Shown here: in pieces, positions 45,976 through 53,533 of the stretch
Layout of the letters: each line of letters opens with the position of its first letter
Numbering within the stretch: the stretch's first letter is position 1
Assembly: GCF_900106775.1 (NCBI RefSeq)
Contig: NZ_FNNQ01000006.1
Span: 124,001-188,000, forward strand
Direction of reading: 5' to 3'
DNA from: Marininema mesophilum
GTDB lineage: Bacteria > Bacillota > Bacilli > Thermoactinomycetales > DSM-45169
DNA: 64,000 nt
Program-made: the position numbers and the translations under genes
The notes under the pieces: generated by a model
Databases searched by the model: none
What the model was told of the DNA's origin: nothing
What the model saw: only the letters and a program-made list of their open reading frames with translations

Positions 45976-46629
45976 ATGATGGATATCGACCCAGCATTAT
46001 CGTGGATGAGTGAGGGGCTGAAACAAATTAGCTTAGCTCAACAAAAGCCACTTTTTCAGGTAAATATGCGTGAAAAGAGAGGGAAAAATGTTTCGTTTCT
46101 CATTGAGAAAGGGCAGGATACAGATAAAGTTCAAGATAGTTCGTACCTCATTCATAAAAATACCTTTGCGCAAATGATCTACGAATCATTTTACAATCAG
46201 GGGCTAACGTTTAACAATTTGTTACCCATTTTAATTATACTCAATGAGAGTCAGATTAGCGGCTTTTATTTCCCAGGATTTTATAGATATGATAAGAATG
46301 AGGAACGATTTGAGTTTTTGAGAGAGATGGATAGTGAAGTGGAAGAAAAGGTTCAATCTTTTTTGCAAACCAATAACATCCAGTCTGCGGTGGCATTGGG
46401 ATATGCCTTGGTGAATATTGATGAAATAGTAAGCTGGGATGATGTGGTTGTGGAGATCCAAACAGCTGTGAAATCATTCTCTCAATTAATTCAACTGCAT
46501 GGAGGATTAAAGGAGACTTGTTTAGTGCCCACTTTAGCGAGTGGCCTCAAGAAGCCACAACCCTCTGACTTTTTCCTATCACCGATTTTGATCACCCATT
46601 GGATTCAACCGCAATACCCACTAAATTAG
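45976..46629 (+). CDS. Hypothetical protein
   Basis: A 217-residue soluble protein that I do not recognise. It has no signal peptide, membrane segment or known motif. The middle part (FNNLLPILIILNESQISGFYFPGFYRYDKN) and the acidic helix EFLREMDSEVEEKVQSFLQTNN suggest a globular alpha/beta fold. GGGAGGG lies 7 nt before the ATG. It is divergent from the HTH-TPR regulator, so it could be under its control. Confidence 0.6.
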   Translation: MMDIDPALSWMSEGLKQISLAQQKPLFQVNMREKRGKNVSFLIEKGQDTDKVQDSSYLIHKNTFAQMIYESFYNQGLTFNNLLPILIILNESQISGFYFPGFYRYDKNEERFEFLREMDSEVEEKVQSFLQTNNIQSAVALGYALVNIDEIVSWDDVVVEIQTAVKSFSQLIQLHGGLKETCLVPTLASGLKKPQPSDFFLSPILITHWIQPQYPLN

Positions 46630-46655
46630 GGGAGGAGATAGATCCTCCGATCCTT

Positions 46656-46729
<74 letters not shown>

Positions 46730-46738
46730 AAGATAAAA

Positions 46739-46774
46739 AAGTACCTTCTCCGTTAACGGGGAAGGTACTTTTTT
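46739..46774. terminator. Terminator after tRNA-Cys
   Basis: AAGTACCTTC and GAAGGTACTT form a perfect outer stem around an imperfect inner one, followed by T's. Confidence 0.85.
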
Positions 46775-46895
46775 GCCTAGCCTGGCGTGAACAAAATCGA
46801 GGTCTAATCATTCTCTGACAAAGTGAAGAGTTTCTCTGCAAGTAACATTATTGGGCACAGGATCATTCGGGAGGGGGATCTGCTTCAACGAGATG

Positions 46896-47456
46896 TCAAA
46901 ATTGAAATCGTGCATGTCCTTTTTTGGTATAGTCGTGGAATCCTTCCAGTTGAAGCAACTCTTCTTTTACTTTTAACCCCCCACGAAACCCTGTGAGAGC
47001 GGTACTTTTGCCGATGACACGATGACAGGGTATGACGATTGGGATGGGGTTGGCCCCATTGGCAGTCCCTACAGCACGTACAGCCTTGGGATTACCAACA
47101 GTGTTGGCGATATCCGAGTAGCTTCGGGTTTCACCGTAGGGAATCTGTGCCAAGGCGTTCCATACCGAGGTCTGGAAAGAGGTACCGAATAAATCATAGG
47201 GGAGAGTAAAGGATTCCCGGTTGCCTGCAAAGTACTCTTCTAATTGGGCGATGACAGCATTGAGTGGTTTTTTGCTTTCGATCAGGGTGGCATCAGGGAT
47301 TTGCTTTTTTACCCAAGTACGTAGGGTTTCTAAGGATTCTGTAGGCCAAGTAATGCGGCATAATCCTTGATCAGTTGAAGCGAGATAAAGGGGGCGGTTT
47401 TGAAAGATTGGATGGATGAAGGAATGCCAGTATACAGAGGTTCTGGTTAGTCTCAT
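46896..47456 (-). CDS. ogt: Methylated-DNA--protein-cysteine methyltransferase
   Basis: A 186-residue suicide DNA repair protein. The acceptor motif is IPCHRVIG, with the HTH core GTSFQTSVWNALAQIPYGETRSYSDIA and the C-terminal GFRGGLKVKEELL. It removes alkyl groups from O6-guanine. GGAGG precedes the ATG. A 28-30 bp copy of its 5' coding region is found at about 50368. Confidence 0.93.
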   Translation of the reverse strand: MRLTRTSVYWHSFIHPIFQNRPLYLASTDQGLCRITWPTESLETLRTWVKKQIPDATLIESKKPLNAVIAQLEEYFAGNRESFTLPYDLFGTSFQTSVWNALAQIPYGETRSYSDIANTVGNPKAVRAVGTANGANPIPIVIPCHRVIGKSTALTGFRGGLKVKEELLQLEGFHDYTKKGHARFQF

Positions 47457-47713
47457 CGGTTAGTTTCCTCCATTTCAAGAGATCTAAAGTTTCACTGCTG
47501 GCATTATTTTGGTAGCGATTTTAGAAGTTAATAAAACCTGAATACTTTATTTATTTCGTTTTGATAGTCATATTTATTCAGATCATTAGCTCAACTATAT
47601 ATTTATTCCGTGCACGAAAACTTAGAGTAAGTGACCATCAATAAAATAATAATACAATAAATAGCGCACCTAATGGTTAGAAAAAAGAATAGAAACCACC
47701 CTCCCCATGGTCT
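47457..47713. other. AT-rich intergenic region upstream of ogt
   Basis: About 255 bases without a gene. Nothing recognisable other than the IS remnant that follows. Confidence 0.4.
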
Positions 47714-47845
47714 TGACCCCGTCAAGTAGACAATAGAAAAAGAACCTTATTTAAGCGGCGATCTTTTCTCGTTATTCCACGGAAGAAAGGTCGCCAAATT
47801 TTTTCTGAAACCGTGCCTCATTGTACCAGAGGAAGGTACTTTTTT
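47714..47845 (-). mobile_element. Remnant of an IS3-family insertion sequence
   Basis: On the minus strand, 47845-47772 reads FLWYNEARFQKKFGDLSSVE then stop, matching the C-terminal WYN...R...K..GLSPVE block of IS3-family transposases. Beyond it, TGACCCCGTCAAGTAGACA (47714-47732) looks like the terminal inverted repeat. The rest of the transposase and the other end are missing. Confidence 0.65.
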
Positions 47846-48072
47846 TGTTTTTGGCCCTTCATGTACATACTGAATTCCTCCCTTATATCCAATTATATAC
47901 GGGGGTGGTTGAACTTAAGGGAGGGGAAAACACCCCTCCCTCATTCGACGCTTACTTTCATCCTAACCTGAAGGGCTAGGTTTTCTCCTTCGCAATCTAT
48001 CATTTGTTTAACTGATCTACCAGTTTGCCCGAACAAAGTTTAAGTATTTTCATAGAATAGATTAGCTCTCTA

Positions 48073-48315
48073 CTAATCATTGCAAGGCTCCAAGAAAAAT
48101 TCATAGTGAATGGTCAAGCTGTAGGTCCCTTGAGAAATCCCTGTAGCCGTACGGATGTTTACAAGTTGGAAACTCTGCAATCCAGAAGAAGTAAAAGAAC
48201 GCGAGTTTCCGGGGGAGACCGAAGGGGTTTTTTGATTTTTCATGTGCATAATCCGAAAGGTTACAAAGTCGCTACTTGTTCTCTCATCTTTGATCACCTG
48301 ACCAAATTCGTACAA
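48073..48315 (-). pseudogene. Ena-like (DUF3992) endospore appendage gene, internally deleted copy
   Basis: 80 codons from a TTG start. The C-terminal 60 residues nearly match the intact copy at 49136 (SVSPGNSRSFTSSGLQSFQL, GTYSLTIHYEFFLEPCND). About 35 residues present in the other copy are missing in frame between EFGQVIKDE and RTSSDF, including the Cys-containing N-terminal strand. The frame is open, so it could be expressed, but the jelly-roll would be incomplete. The frame also runs upstream to 48423, where it would overlap the divergent gene. Confidence 0.6.
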
Positions 48316-48377
48316 TGTTTTATAGCCCCTTTTCTTTTGTACTTTCCGGTTTGATAAAATTAAAGGAGGAAGTAATG

Positions 48378-48752
48378 ATGTCTTGTTGTTCATCACGTGC
48401 AACCTGTCCGGATCCGACTTCATTTCAAGAAGCGATATGTGGTAATTTCTCTACTATTCTTGCCGCAGATAATACCGTTTGGAAAAGCTATACCAGTAGT
48501 GGTTCAAGTCCTGGACCGTTTTATGCGATGACCCTGAGTGTCTATGCTGACACGACTTCCCTCCCTGTGGTGGTGGAAGTTGTGACTCCAGCTGGACCCA
48601 TAATATTAACGCCTCCCGGTACCGAAGTTACCGCTGGAACAACGAAAAGTTTCACCCTACTGAGTGTAAATACAGTTAATATTCATGATATTACTGCTGG
48701 TCAACTTATTACAGGGAAGTATTCTATCACTCTATATCGTAGTATCTTCTAG
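48378..48752 (+). CDS. Ena-like (DUF3992) endospore appendage subunit, copy 1
   Basis: A 124-residue protein with a Cys-rich N-terminal connector (MSCCSSRATC and FQEAICGNF) and a beta-sandwich body ending TTKSFTLLSVNTVNIHD and GKYSITLYR. This pattern fits the Ena pilin family, whose N-terminal cysteines cross-link subunits into fibres on Bacillus cereus group spores. It is divergent from another DUF3992-like gene. GGAGG lies 8 nt before the ATG. The assignment is by eye. Confidence 0.65.
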   Translation: MSCCSSRATCPDPTSFQEAICGNFSTILAADNTVWKSYTSSGSSPGPFYAMTLSVYADTTSLPVVVEVVTPAGPIILTPPGTEVTAGTTKSFTLLSVNTVNIHDITAGQLITGKYSITLYRSIF

Positions 48753-48884
48753 TGCAGGGCTATCAATCAGCCATATGCACCACTTACTAGATCCTTTGTG
48801 GTGATGGAATCTGCTTGCCGAATCAGGTTATAGGTTCCTTGTCGAACCTGATGGAAACAGATCAACGGCCGATTTGTTTGCATG

Positions 48885-48930
48885 AAAAAGGCCTCAAACC
48901 CTTATGTATTAAGGGTTTGAGGCCTTTTTT
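48885..48930. terminator. Terminator, Ena block copy 1
   Basis: AAAAAGGCCTCAAACCCTTA pairs with its complement over about 20 bp, followed by T's. A near copy occurs at 50294. Confidence 0.9.
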
Positions 48931-49135
48931 CTGATCGCCAATTAAAGATCCTTAACCCCTTGGCCTCCATCCTGTTACATAGCCCAGAGAGAATAATCAT
49001 ATCAGCTCTTACCTTGGTAATACCGACAAAAATAGTGCCATCCAACTCCGTTAATGGAAAAGGTAATTTGGTTACTATCCTATCATTTTGCCCGAACAAA
49101 GTTTAAATATTTTCATAGAATAAATTATCTCTCTA
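48931..49135. other. Spacer between the duplicated Ena blocks
   Basis: About 200 bases. On the minus strand a frame reads LPFPLTELDGTIFVGITKVRADMIILSG, which looks like a fragment of a real protein but has no start signal and is not recognised. Confidence 0.35.
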
Positions 49136-49489
49136 CTAATCATTGCAAGGTTCCAAGAAAAATTCATAGTGAATGGTCAAGCTGTAGGTTCCTTGAGACA
49201 TCCCTGTAACCGCACGGATGTTTACTAGTTGGAAACTCTGCAATCCAGAAGAAGTAAAAGAACGCGAGTTTCCAGGGGAGACCGAAAGGGTTTTTTGATT
49301 TTTCATGTGCATAATCCGAAAGGTCAAAAAGTCGCTACTCGTTCTCTCATTGTAAACACTGATCGTTCCTGTCGGAGGGGTAATCAACGAGGATTCCCAA
49401 AGGATCTCATGATCGCTTTCATTTTCTCCAGAAATGTAAATTTTGCCACAAAATTCATCTCTGATCACCTGGCCAAATTCACAATTCAT
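49136..49489 (-). CDS. Ena-like (DUF3992) endospore appendage subunit, intact copy
   Basis: A 117-residue protein with typical Ena features: N-terminal Cys residues (MNCEFGQVIRDEFCGKIYIS), EILWESSLITPPTGTISVYN, the SVSPGNSRSFTSSGLQSFQL hairpin and GTYSLTIHYEF. A 31-bp tandem duplication (49452-49513) covers the start: the old TTG start now runs into a stop, and translation likely begins at the ATG inside the second repeat, with AGGTGAT upstream. Confidence 0.7.
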   Translation of the reverse strand: MNCEFGQVIRDEFCGKIYISGENESDHEILWESSLITPPTGTISVYNERTSSDFLTFRIMHMKNQKTLSVSPGNSRSFTSSGLQSFQLVNIRAVTGMSQGTYSLTIHYEFFLEPCND

Positions 49490-49513
49490 CTCTGATCACC
49501 TGACCAAATTCGC
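49452..49513. repeat. 31-bp tandem duplication at an Ena gene start
   Basis: Two adjacent 31-bp units beginning AATTCATCTCTGATCACCTG, differing at two positions (G/A and A/G). The length is not a multiple of three, so the duplication shifts the reading frame between the old and new start. Confidence 0.85.
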
Positions 49514-49579
49514 ACAATGTTTTATAGCTCCTTTTCTTTTGTACTATCCGGTTTGTTAAAATTTAAGGAGGAATTCAAG

Positions 49580-49954
49580 ATGTCTTGTTGTTCATCACGT
49601 GCAACCTGTCCGGATCCGACTAGGTTTCAAGAAGAAATATGTGGTAATTTCTCTACAGATCTTGGCACAGATAATACCGTTTGGAAAAGCTATACCAGTA
49701 GCGGTTCAACCCCTGGACCGTTTTATGTGATGACCTTGAATGTCTATGCTGACACGACTTCCTTTCCTGTGGTGGTAGAAGTTGTGACTCCAGCTGGACT
49801 CATAATATTAACGCCTCCCGCTAGCGAAATTGCCGCTGGAACAACGAAAAGTTTCACCCTACTGAGTGTAAATGCAGTTAATATTCATGCTATTGCTGGT
49901 GGACAACGTATTACAGGGAAGTATTCTATCACTCTATATCGTAATATCTTCTAG
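49580..49954 (+). CDS. Ena-like (DUF3992) endospore appendage subunit, copy 2
   Basis: A 124-residue paralogue of the protein at 48378, same length, with the same MSCCSSRATCPDPT start and GKYSITLYRNIF end. Differences are scattered through the body (for example SAFE-type replacements such as ASEIAAG for GTEVTAG). GGAGG lies 8 nt before its only ATG. Confidence 0.65.
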   Translation: MSCCSSRATCPDPTRFQEEICGNFSTDLGTDNTVWKSYTSSGSTPGPFYVMTLNVYADTTSFPVVVEVVTPAGLIILTPPASEIAAGTTKSFTLLSVNAVNIHAIAGGQRITGKYSITLYRNIF

Positions 49955-50293
49955 TGCAGGGCTATCAATCAGCCATATGCACCACTCACTAGTTCTTACG
50001 TGGTGATGGAATCTGCTCGGGTTTGAGAATAAGGGTTAAAACCTAAATATGGAGAAGACAATATGCTTTCTCCTGCTTTGCGGTGATCATGCTCACTCGG
50101 AGTTATGTACCTCGGGTGTCTCCAAACTTTCGTACCAGCTAACTGTGCTACGGTTTGAAGGGAGAACGAATGGCAAAGGGGGGATGAGCAGACTACTCCC
50201 CCCACAACCACCTAATTCATTCATATTGCCGGACCAGGTAATGGGTTCCTTGTCGAACCTATGGAAACAGATCAACGGCGATTTGTCTGCATG

Positions 50294-50339
50294 AAAAAGG
50301 CCTCAAATCTTTAATATATAAGGGTTTGAGGCCTTTTTT
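50294..50339. terminator. Terminator, Ena block copy 2
   Basis: The near-identical partner of the hairpin at 48885, with a weaker loop-proximal stem. Confidence 0.88.
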
Positions 50340-50367
50340 CTGATCGCCAATTAAAAATCCTTGATTA

Positions 50368-50398
50368 GTTGAAGCGAGATAAAGGAGACGCTTTGGAT
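50368..50398. repeat. Short fragment of ogt beside the second Ena block
   Basis: The bases AATCCTTGAT and AGTTGAAGCGAGATAAAG, separated by one mismatch, match the 5' coding part of ogt at about 47363-47393. The fragment is not coding here and looks like a scar of the block duplication. Confidence 0.7.
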
Positions 50399-50437
50399 TC
50401 CTCTATTGTAAGTGATTGGTGGTTATTTATGGAAATC

Positions 50438-50827
50438 TTACCTCTCTTCAGGTAGACGGTTAACCATATGGACTGCTGTGGAGGTGAGCCGACTCCACAT
50501 TTCTTCTCGCAAGGAGCCTGAAATCCCCACATCATCGAGGGCCGCATCCATATTGCGCAGCCATGCTTCAGCATGATGGGGTGTGATAGGAAAGGGCATA
50601 TGACGTGCACGGAGGCGAGGATGGCCATGAATCTGACTATATAATGGAGGTCCCCCAAAAAATTGTGTCAGGAAGAGCCGTTGTTTTTCAATGGTTTCTG
50701 CGATATCTTCAGGGAAGAGGGGGGCAAGTAGTGGATCTTGTTGCACCCGTGGGTAGAAGGATTCTACGATTTGACGAATTGTAGAATCTCCGCCCATTCG
50801 TTCATAGAGAGAGATGGGTTCGGACAT
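50438..50827 (-). CDS. Truncated haemoglobin, group II (trHbO)
   Basis: A 129-residue 2/2 globin: SLYERMGGDSTIRQIVESFY, FFGGPPLYSQIHGHPRLRARHMPFPI (proximal His and heme pocket) and the C-terminal helix EEMWSRLTSTAVHMVN. It binds oxygen or handles NO/peroxide. It follows hemL on the same strand with the start set by AGGAGGAAG, so a shared transcript with a heme biosynthesis gene is likely. Confidence 0.9.
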   Translation of the reverse strand: MSEPISLYERMGGDSTIRQIVESFYPRVQQDPLLAPLFPEDIAETIEKQRLFLTQFFGGPPLYSQIHGHPRLRARHMPFPITPHHAEAWLRNMDAALDDVGISGSLREEMWSRLTSTAVHMVNRLPEER

Positions 50828-50869
50828 GGATTCTTCCTCCTGGTTGGGATAAATAGGAGTCAACAGCAC

Positions 50870-52174
50870 TTAAGATAATGGTGAACGCGTCATGGCATGG
50901 AAGGCTTTTTCGGTTGCTTTTAGGGTGTGATCCAAATCTTCATCACAATGGGCGGTTGTTAAAAACCAGGCTTCATATTTGGATGGAGCCAGGTAGATGC
51001 CTTCCTGTAGCATGAGGCGGTAAAATTGGGCAAAGGCGTCACTATCCGTTGCTTCTGCTCCTTCGTAATTCGTAATCGGTTTATCACTGAAGTAGACGGT
51101 TAGTGCGCCTCCTTTCCGATTCACCTGAATGGTAACGCCTGCATTTTGTGCATGGCAAAGAATGCCTTCCTCCAGGATACGCCCTTTGCGATCTAACTCT
51201 TCGTATACTCCTGGCTTTGAAAGGGCCTCTAAACAAGCGATTCCTGCGGCGACAGAGAGAGGGTTGCCTGCCATTGTTCCTGCTTGGTAAGTGGGCCCAT
51301 TAGGCGCAACTCGCCCCATCAGCTCCCGACGCCCACCATAGGCTCCGATAGGAAGACCACCCCCTATGATTTTACCCAGGGCGGTGAGGTCGGGCTCTAC
51401 ATTGTATAGGGTTTGTACTCCGCCGTAGTGAAAGCGGAAGGCAGTGATGACCTCATCATAGATCACAAGTGCACCTGCATCGTGGGCCAGTTCATTCACC
51501 GCTTCGAGGAAGCCAGGCGCAGGCTCTACGATCCCGAAGTTACCGACAAGGGGTTCTACCAAGACAGCGGCAACTTCTTCTCCCCATTGGGCTAAGGCTT
51601 CTGTAAGACCATCGATATGGTTAAAGGGAACGGTAATTACTTCGTTGGCAATGCTTTGTGGAATCCCAGCAGAATCAGGGGTTCCTAGCGTAGATGGGCC
51701 GGAACCTGCAGCTACTAATACCAAATCAGAATGGCCATGATAGCAACCCGCAAATTTGATCACCTTATTTCGACCGGTGACTGCTCTTGCTAGACGAATC
51801 GTACTCATTACCGCTTCGGTACCACTATTTACAAGACGCAATTGTTCCATCGCTGGGATGGCATCGCGAATCATTTTGGCAAATTGAATCTCTTTTTTAG
51901 TAGGCGCTCCATACAGTGTACCCATATGAGCAGTATCTTGAATGGCTTGGGTGACATGAGGATGGTTATGGCCAAGGATGATCGGACCAAAGGCGGCCAG
52001 ATAATCGATGTAGCGCTTGTCATCCTCGTCGAAAAAGTAGGCTCCTTGTGCCTCTTTCATGTAGATCGGATTCTCCATGCCAATGGCTTTAAAGGATCGG
52101 GAGGGGCTATTTACCCCACCGACAATGACATCGAGAGCTTCTTTATGGAATAAGTGTGAACGGGTTTCGTTCAA
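50870..52174 (-). CDS. hemL: Glutamate-1-semialdehyde 2,1-aminomutase
   Basis: A 434-residue PLP enzyme of the C5 heme pathway that makes 5-aminolevulinate. The PLP Lys is in [16 protein letters not shown], with GCYHGHSD and YDEVITAFR also conserved. The TTG start has AGGAGG at 7 nt. This is likely one of two paralogues (Bacilli often carry a second, gsaB), since it stands apart from any hemAXCDB cluster here. Confidence 0.94.
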   Translation of the reverse strand: MNETRSHLFHKEALDVIVGGVNSPSRSFKAIGMENPIYMKEAQGAYFFDEDDKRYIDYLAAFGPIILGHNHPHVTQAIQDTAHMGTLYGAPTKKEIQFAKMIRDAIPAMEQLRLVNSGTEAVMSTIRLARAVTGRNKVIKFAGCYHGHSDLVLVAAGSGPSTLGTPDSAGIPQSIANEVITVPFNHIDGLTEALAQWGEEVAAVLVEPLVGNFGIVEPAPGFLEAVNELAHDAGALVIYDEVITAFRFHYGGVQTLYNVEPDLTALGKIIGGGLPIGAYGGRRELMGRVAPNGPTYQAGTMAGNPLSVAAGIACLEALSKPGVYEELDRKGRILEEGILCHAQNAGVTIQVNRKGGALTVYFSDKPITNYEGAEATDSDAFAQFYRLMLQEGIYLAPSKYEAWFLTTAHCDEDLDHTLKATEKAFHAMTRSPLS

Positions 52175-52323
52175 ATTGAGTCCTCCTTTAATGTGCTTCG
52201 ACTTTTATTCTATCGATGGGTTTATAGTAGAGCAAGGGATTCCCTGTTTCCTATGGATCTTGTATGGGGATAAAAACGGTACAAGGGCAAGAAGAATACG
52301 GGCTTAAGAGAGGAGAGTCGTGA

Positions 52324-53265
52324 TTGATTCATTTTGTTAATGGAGATATTTGGGCAGATACATTGCGAGAGAACTCACCTGAGCAGGGTGAGGTATTTGT
52401 ATGGCGAGAAATGCTGGACTTTGGTCCTTTTCATATAGAGTGGGATATGGTTGAGCAAGCCAATAAGCGGGCCGATTTCTTTGAGGAGCGTTTGGGAATT
52501 CCTTCAGAGCAGACGAAGATGACTTTTGTTTATCAGGAACAACGATTAAAGAGAATGCCGCCTTCCTGTCATCTGGTTCTGTGGTTCGATACGGATCGGT
52601 ATGATCAGATGATGCTTCTCTATCTATTAAAACGTTGTCGAGAGTTGGGTATCTCAACGATTGATCTTGTAACCATTCCTACAGGGGTGCTCTCTGGAGA
52701 TGCGGGAAAGAGTGTGATTAAGCATCTCTTTGATCAACGAATCCCCCTAGGGGAGGAACATTTAATTGAGGCAACCAATGCATGGAAGGATTATATTGCA
52801 GAGGACCCCCGGGGAATTGTCGAGCGGTTAAAGAAAGAGAGTCGATTTGATCATGTGAATGCGGCCTTCTCTCGTCATCTAGAATACTTTCCATCGCAAA
52901 CCACGGGGTTAAATATCGTCGAGGAAATGGTCTTGTCCCTTATCCAGGCGGGAGTTTCCTCCTTCGAGTCCTTATTTCGCGAAGTAACCATTCAGCGACC
53001 TGAGGATGGCTTGAGCGATGTTCATTTTGCGGCGATTGTTAATGAATTGACTACTGAGCAAAACCCCTTAATCTGTAAAGAGACGTCCACAACTGAGGAA
53101 GTTTGGAAGCTGACAGCTCTGGGAGAGAGAGTATTAGCAGGAGAAGAGGACCGAATCCAAGTGGTAGGTATCGACTGGTGGTTAGGTGGTGTTCACTTAC
53201 AGAATGACATATGGAGGAGAGATCATGTGGGGAACCTTGTTCAGATTGATTCGTTAAAGAAATGA
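52324..53265 (+). CDS. DUF1835-domain protein
   Basis: A 313-residue protein beginning MIHFVNGDIWADTLRE, with WREMLDFGPF and HLVLWFDTDRYDQMMLLYLL, the pattern of DUF1835 (N-terminal) followed by a DUF3658-like C-terminal part (LTALGERVLAGEEDRIQ, IDWWLGGVHL). Function is unknown. The TTG start has GGAGAG about 7 nt upstream. Confidence 0.8.
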   Translation: MIHFVNGDIWADTLRENSPEQGEVFVWREMLDFGPFHIEWDMVEQANKRADFFEERLGIPSEQTKMTFVYQEQRLKRMPPSCHLVLWFDTDRYDQMMLLYLLKRCRELGISTIDLVTIPTGVLSGDAGKSVIKHLFDQRIPLGEEHLIEATNAWKDYIAEDPRGIVERLKKESRFDHVNAAFSRHLEYFPSQTTGLNIVEEMVLSLIQAGVSSFESLFREVTIQRPEDGLSDVHFAAIVNELTTEQNPLICKETSTTEEVWKLTALGERVLAGEEDRIQVVGIDWWLGGVHLQNDIWRRDHVGNLVQIDSLKK

Positions 53266-53533
53266 AAATTTATTTGATGATCGTCACTTCATAAGTAAAC
53301 CAATCTCCCTTCCTTCTGGATGAACAACACATCCAGTGGGTAGAAGCCTCTTGAAGAGGGGATGAGTTAATTTTGCAAGGAGAATTTTATCGGGAGCAGG
53401 CATGATTATGATGGGTTTTGTCTATACGCTATGAGTAGCATATGGTATTCTGAAAATGGTGTCTTATATCTAGCCCATATAAGGTTGATAAGGATTCGAG
53501 TAGCTTTAAATAAAGTTTTTGGAGGAGAGGACG

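Larger units (their letters stand above)
48063..50345. repeat. Tandem duplication of an Ena gene-pair block
   Basis: The block (minus-strand Ena gene, plus-strand Ena gene, spacer with CATATGCACCACT, terminator) at 48063-48945 recurs at 49130-50355. The second copy has an extra roughly 200-base insertion before the terminator (50020-50220, no gene seen) and has kept the segment lost from the first minus-strand gene. Confidence 0.8.

Noticed and set aside
48316..48423. N-terminal extension of the minus-strand Ena-like gene
   Set aside because: It reads antisense through the divergent gene's start; the TTG at 48315 fits the family and has AAAGGGG upstream.
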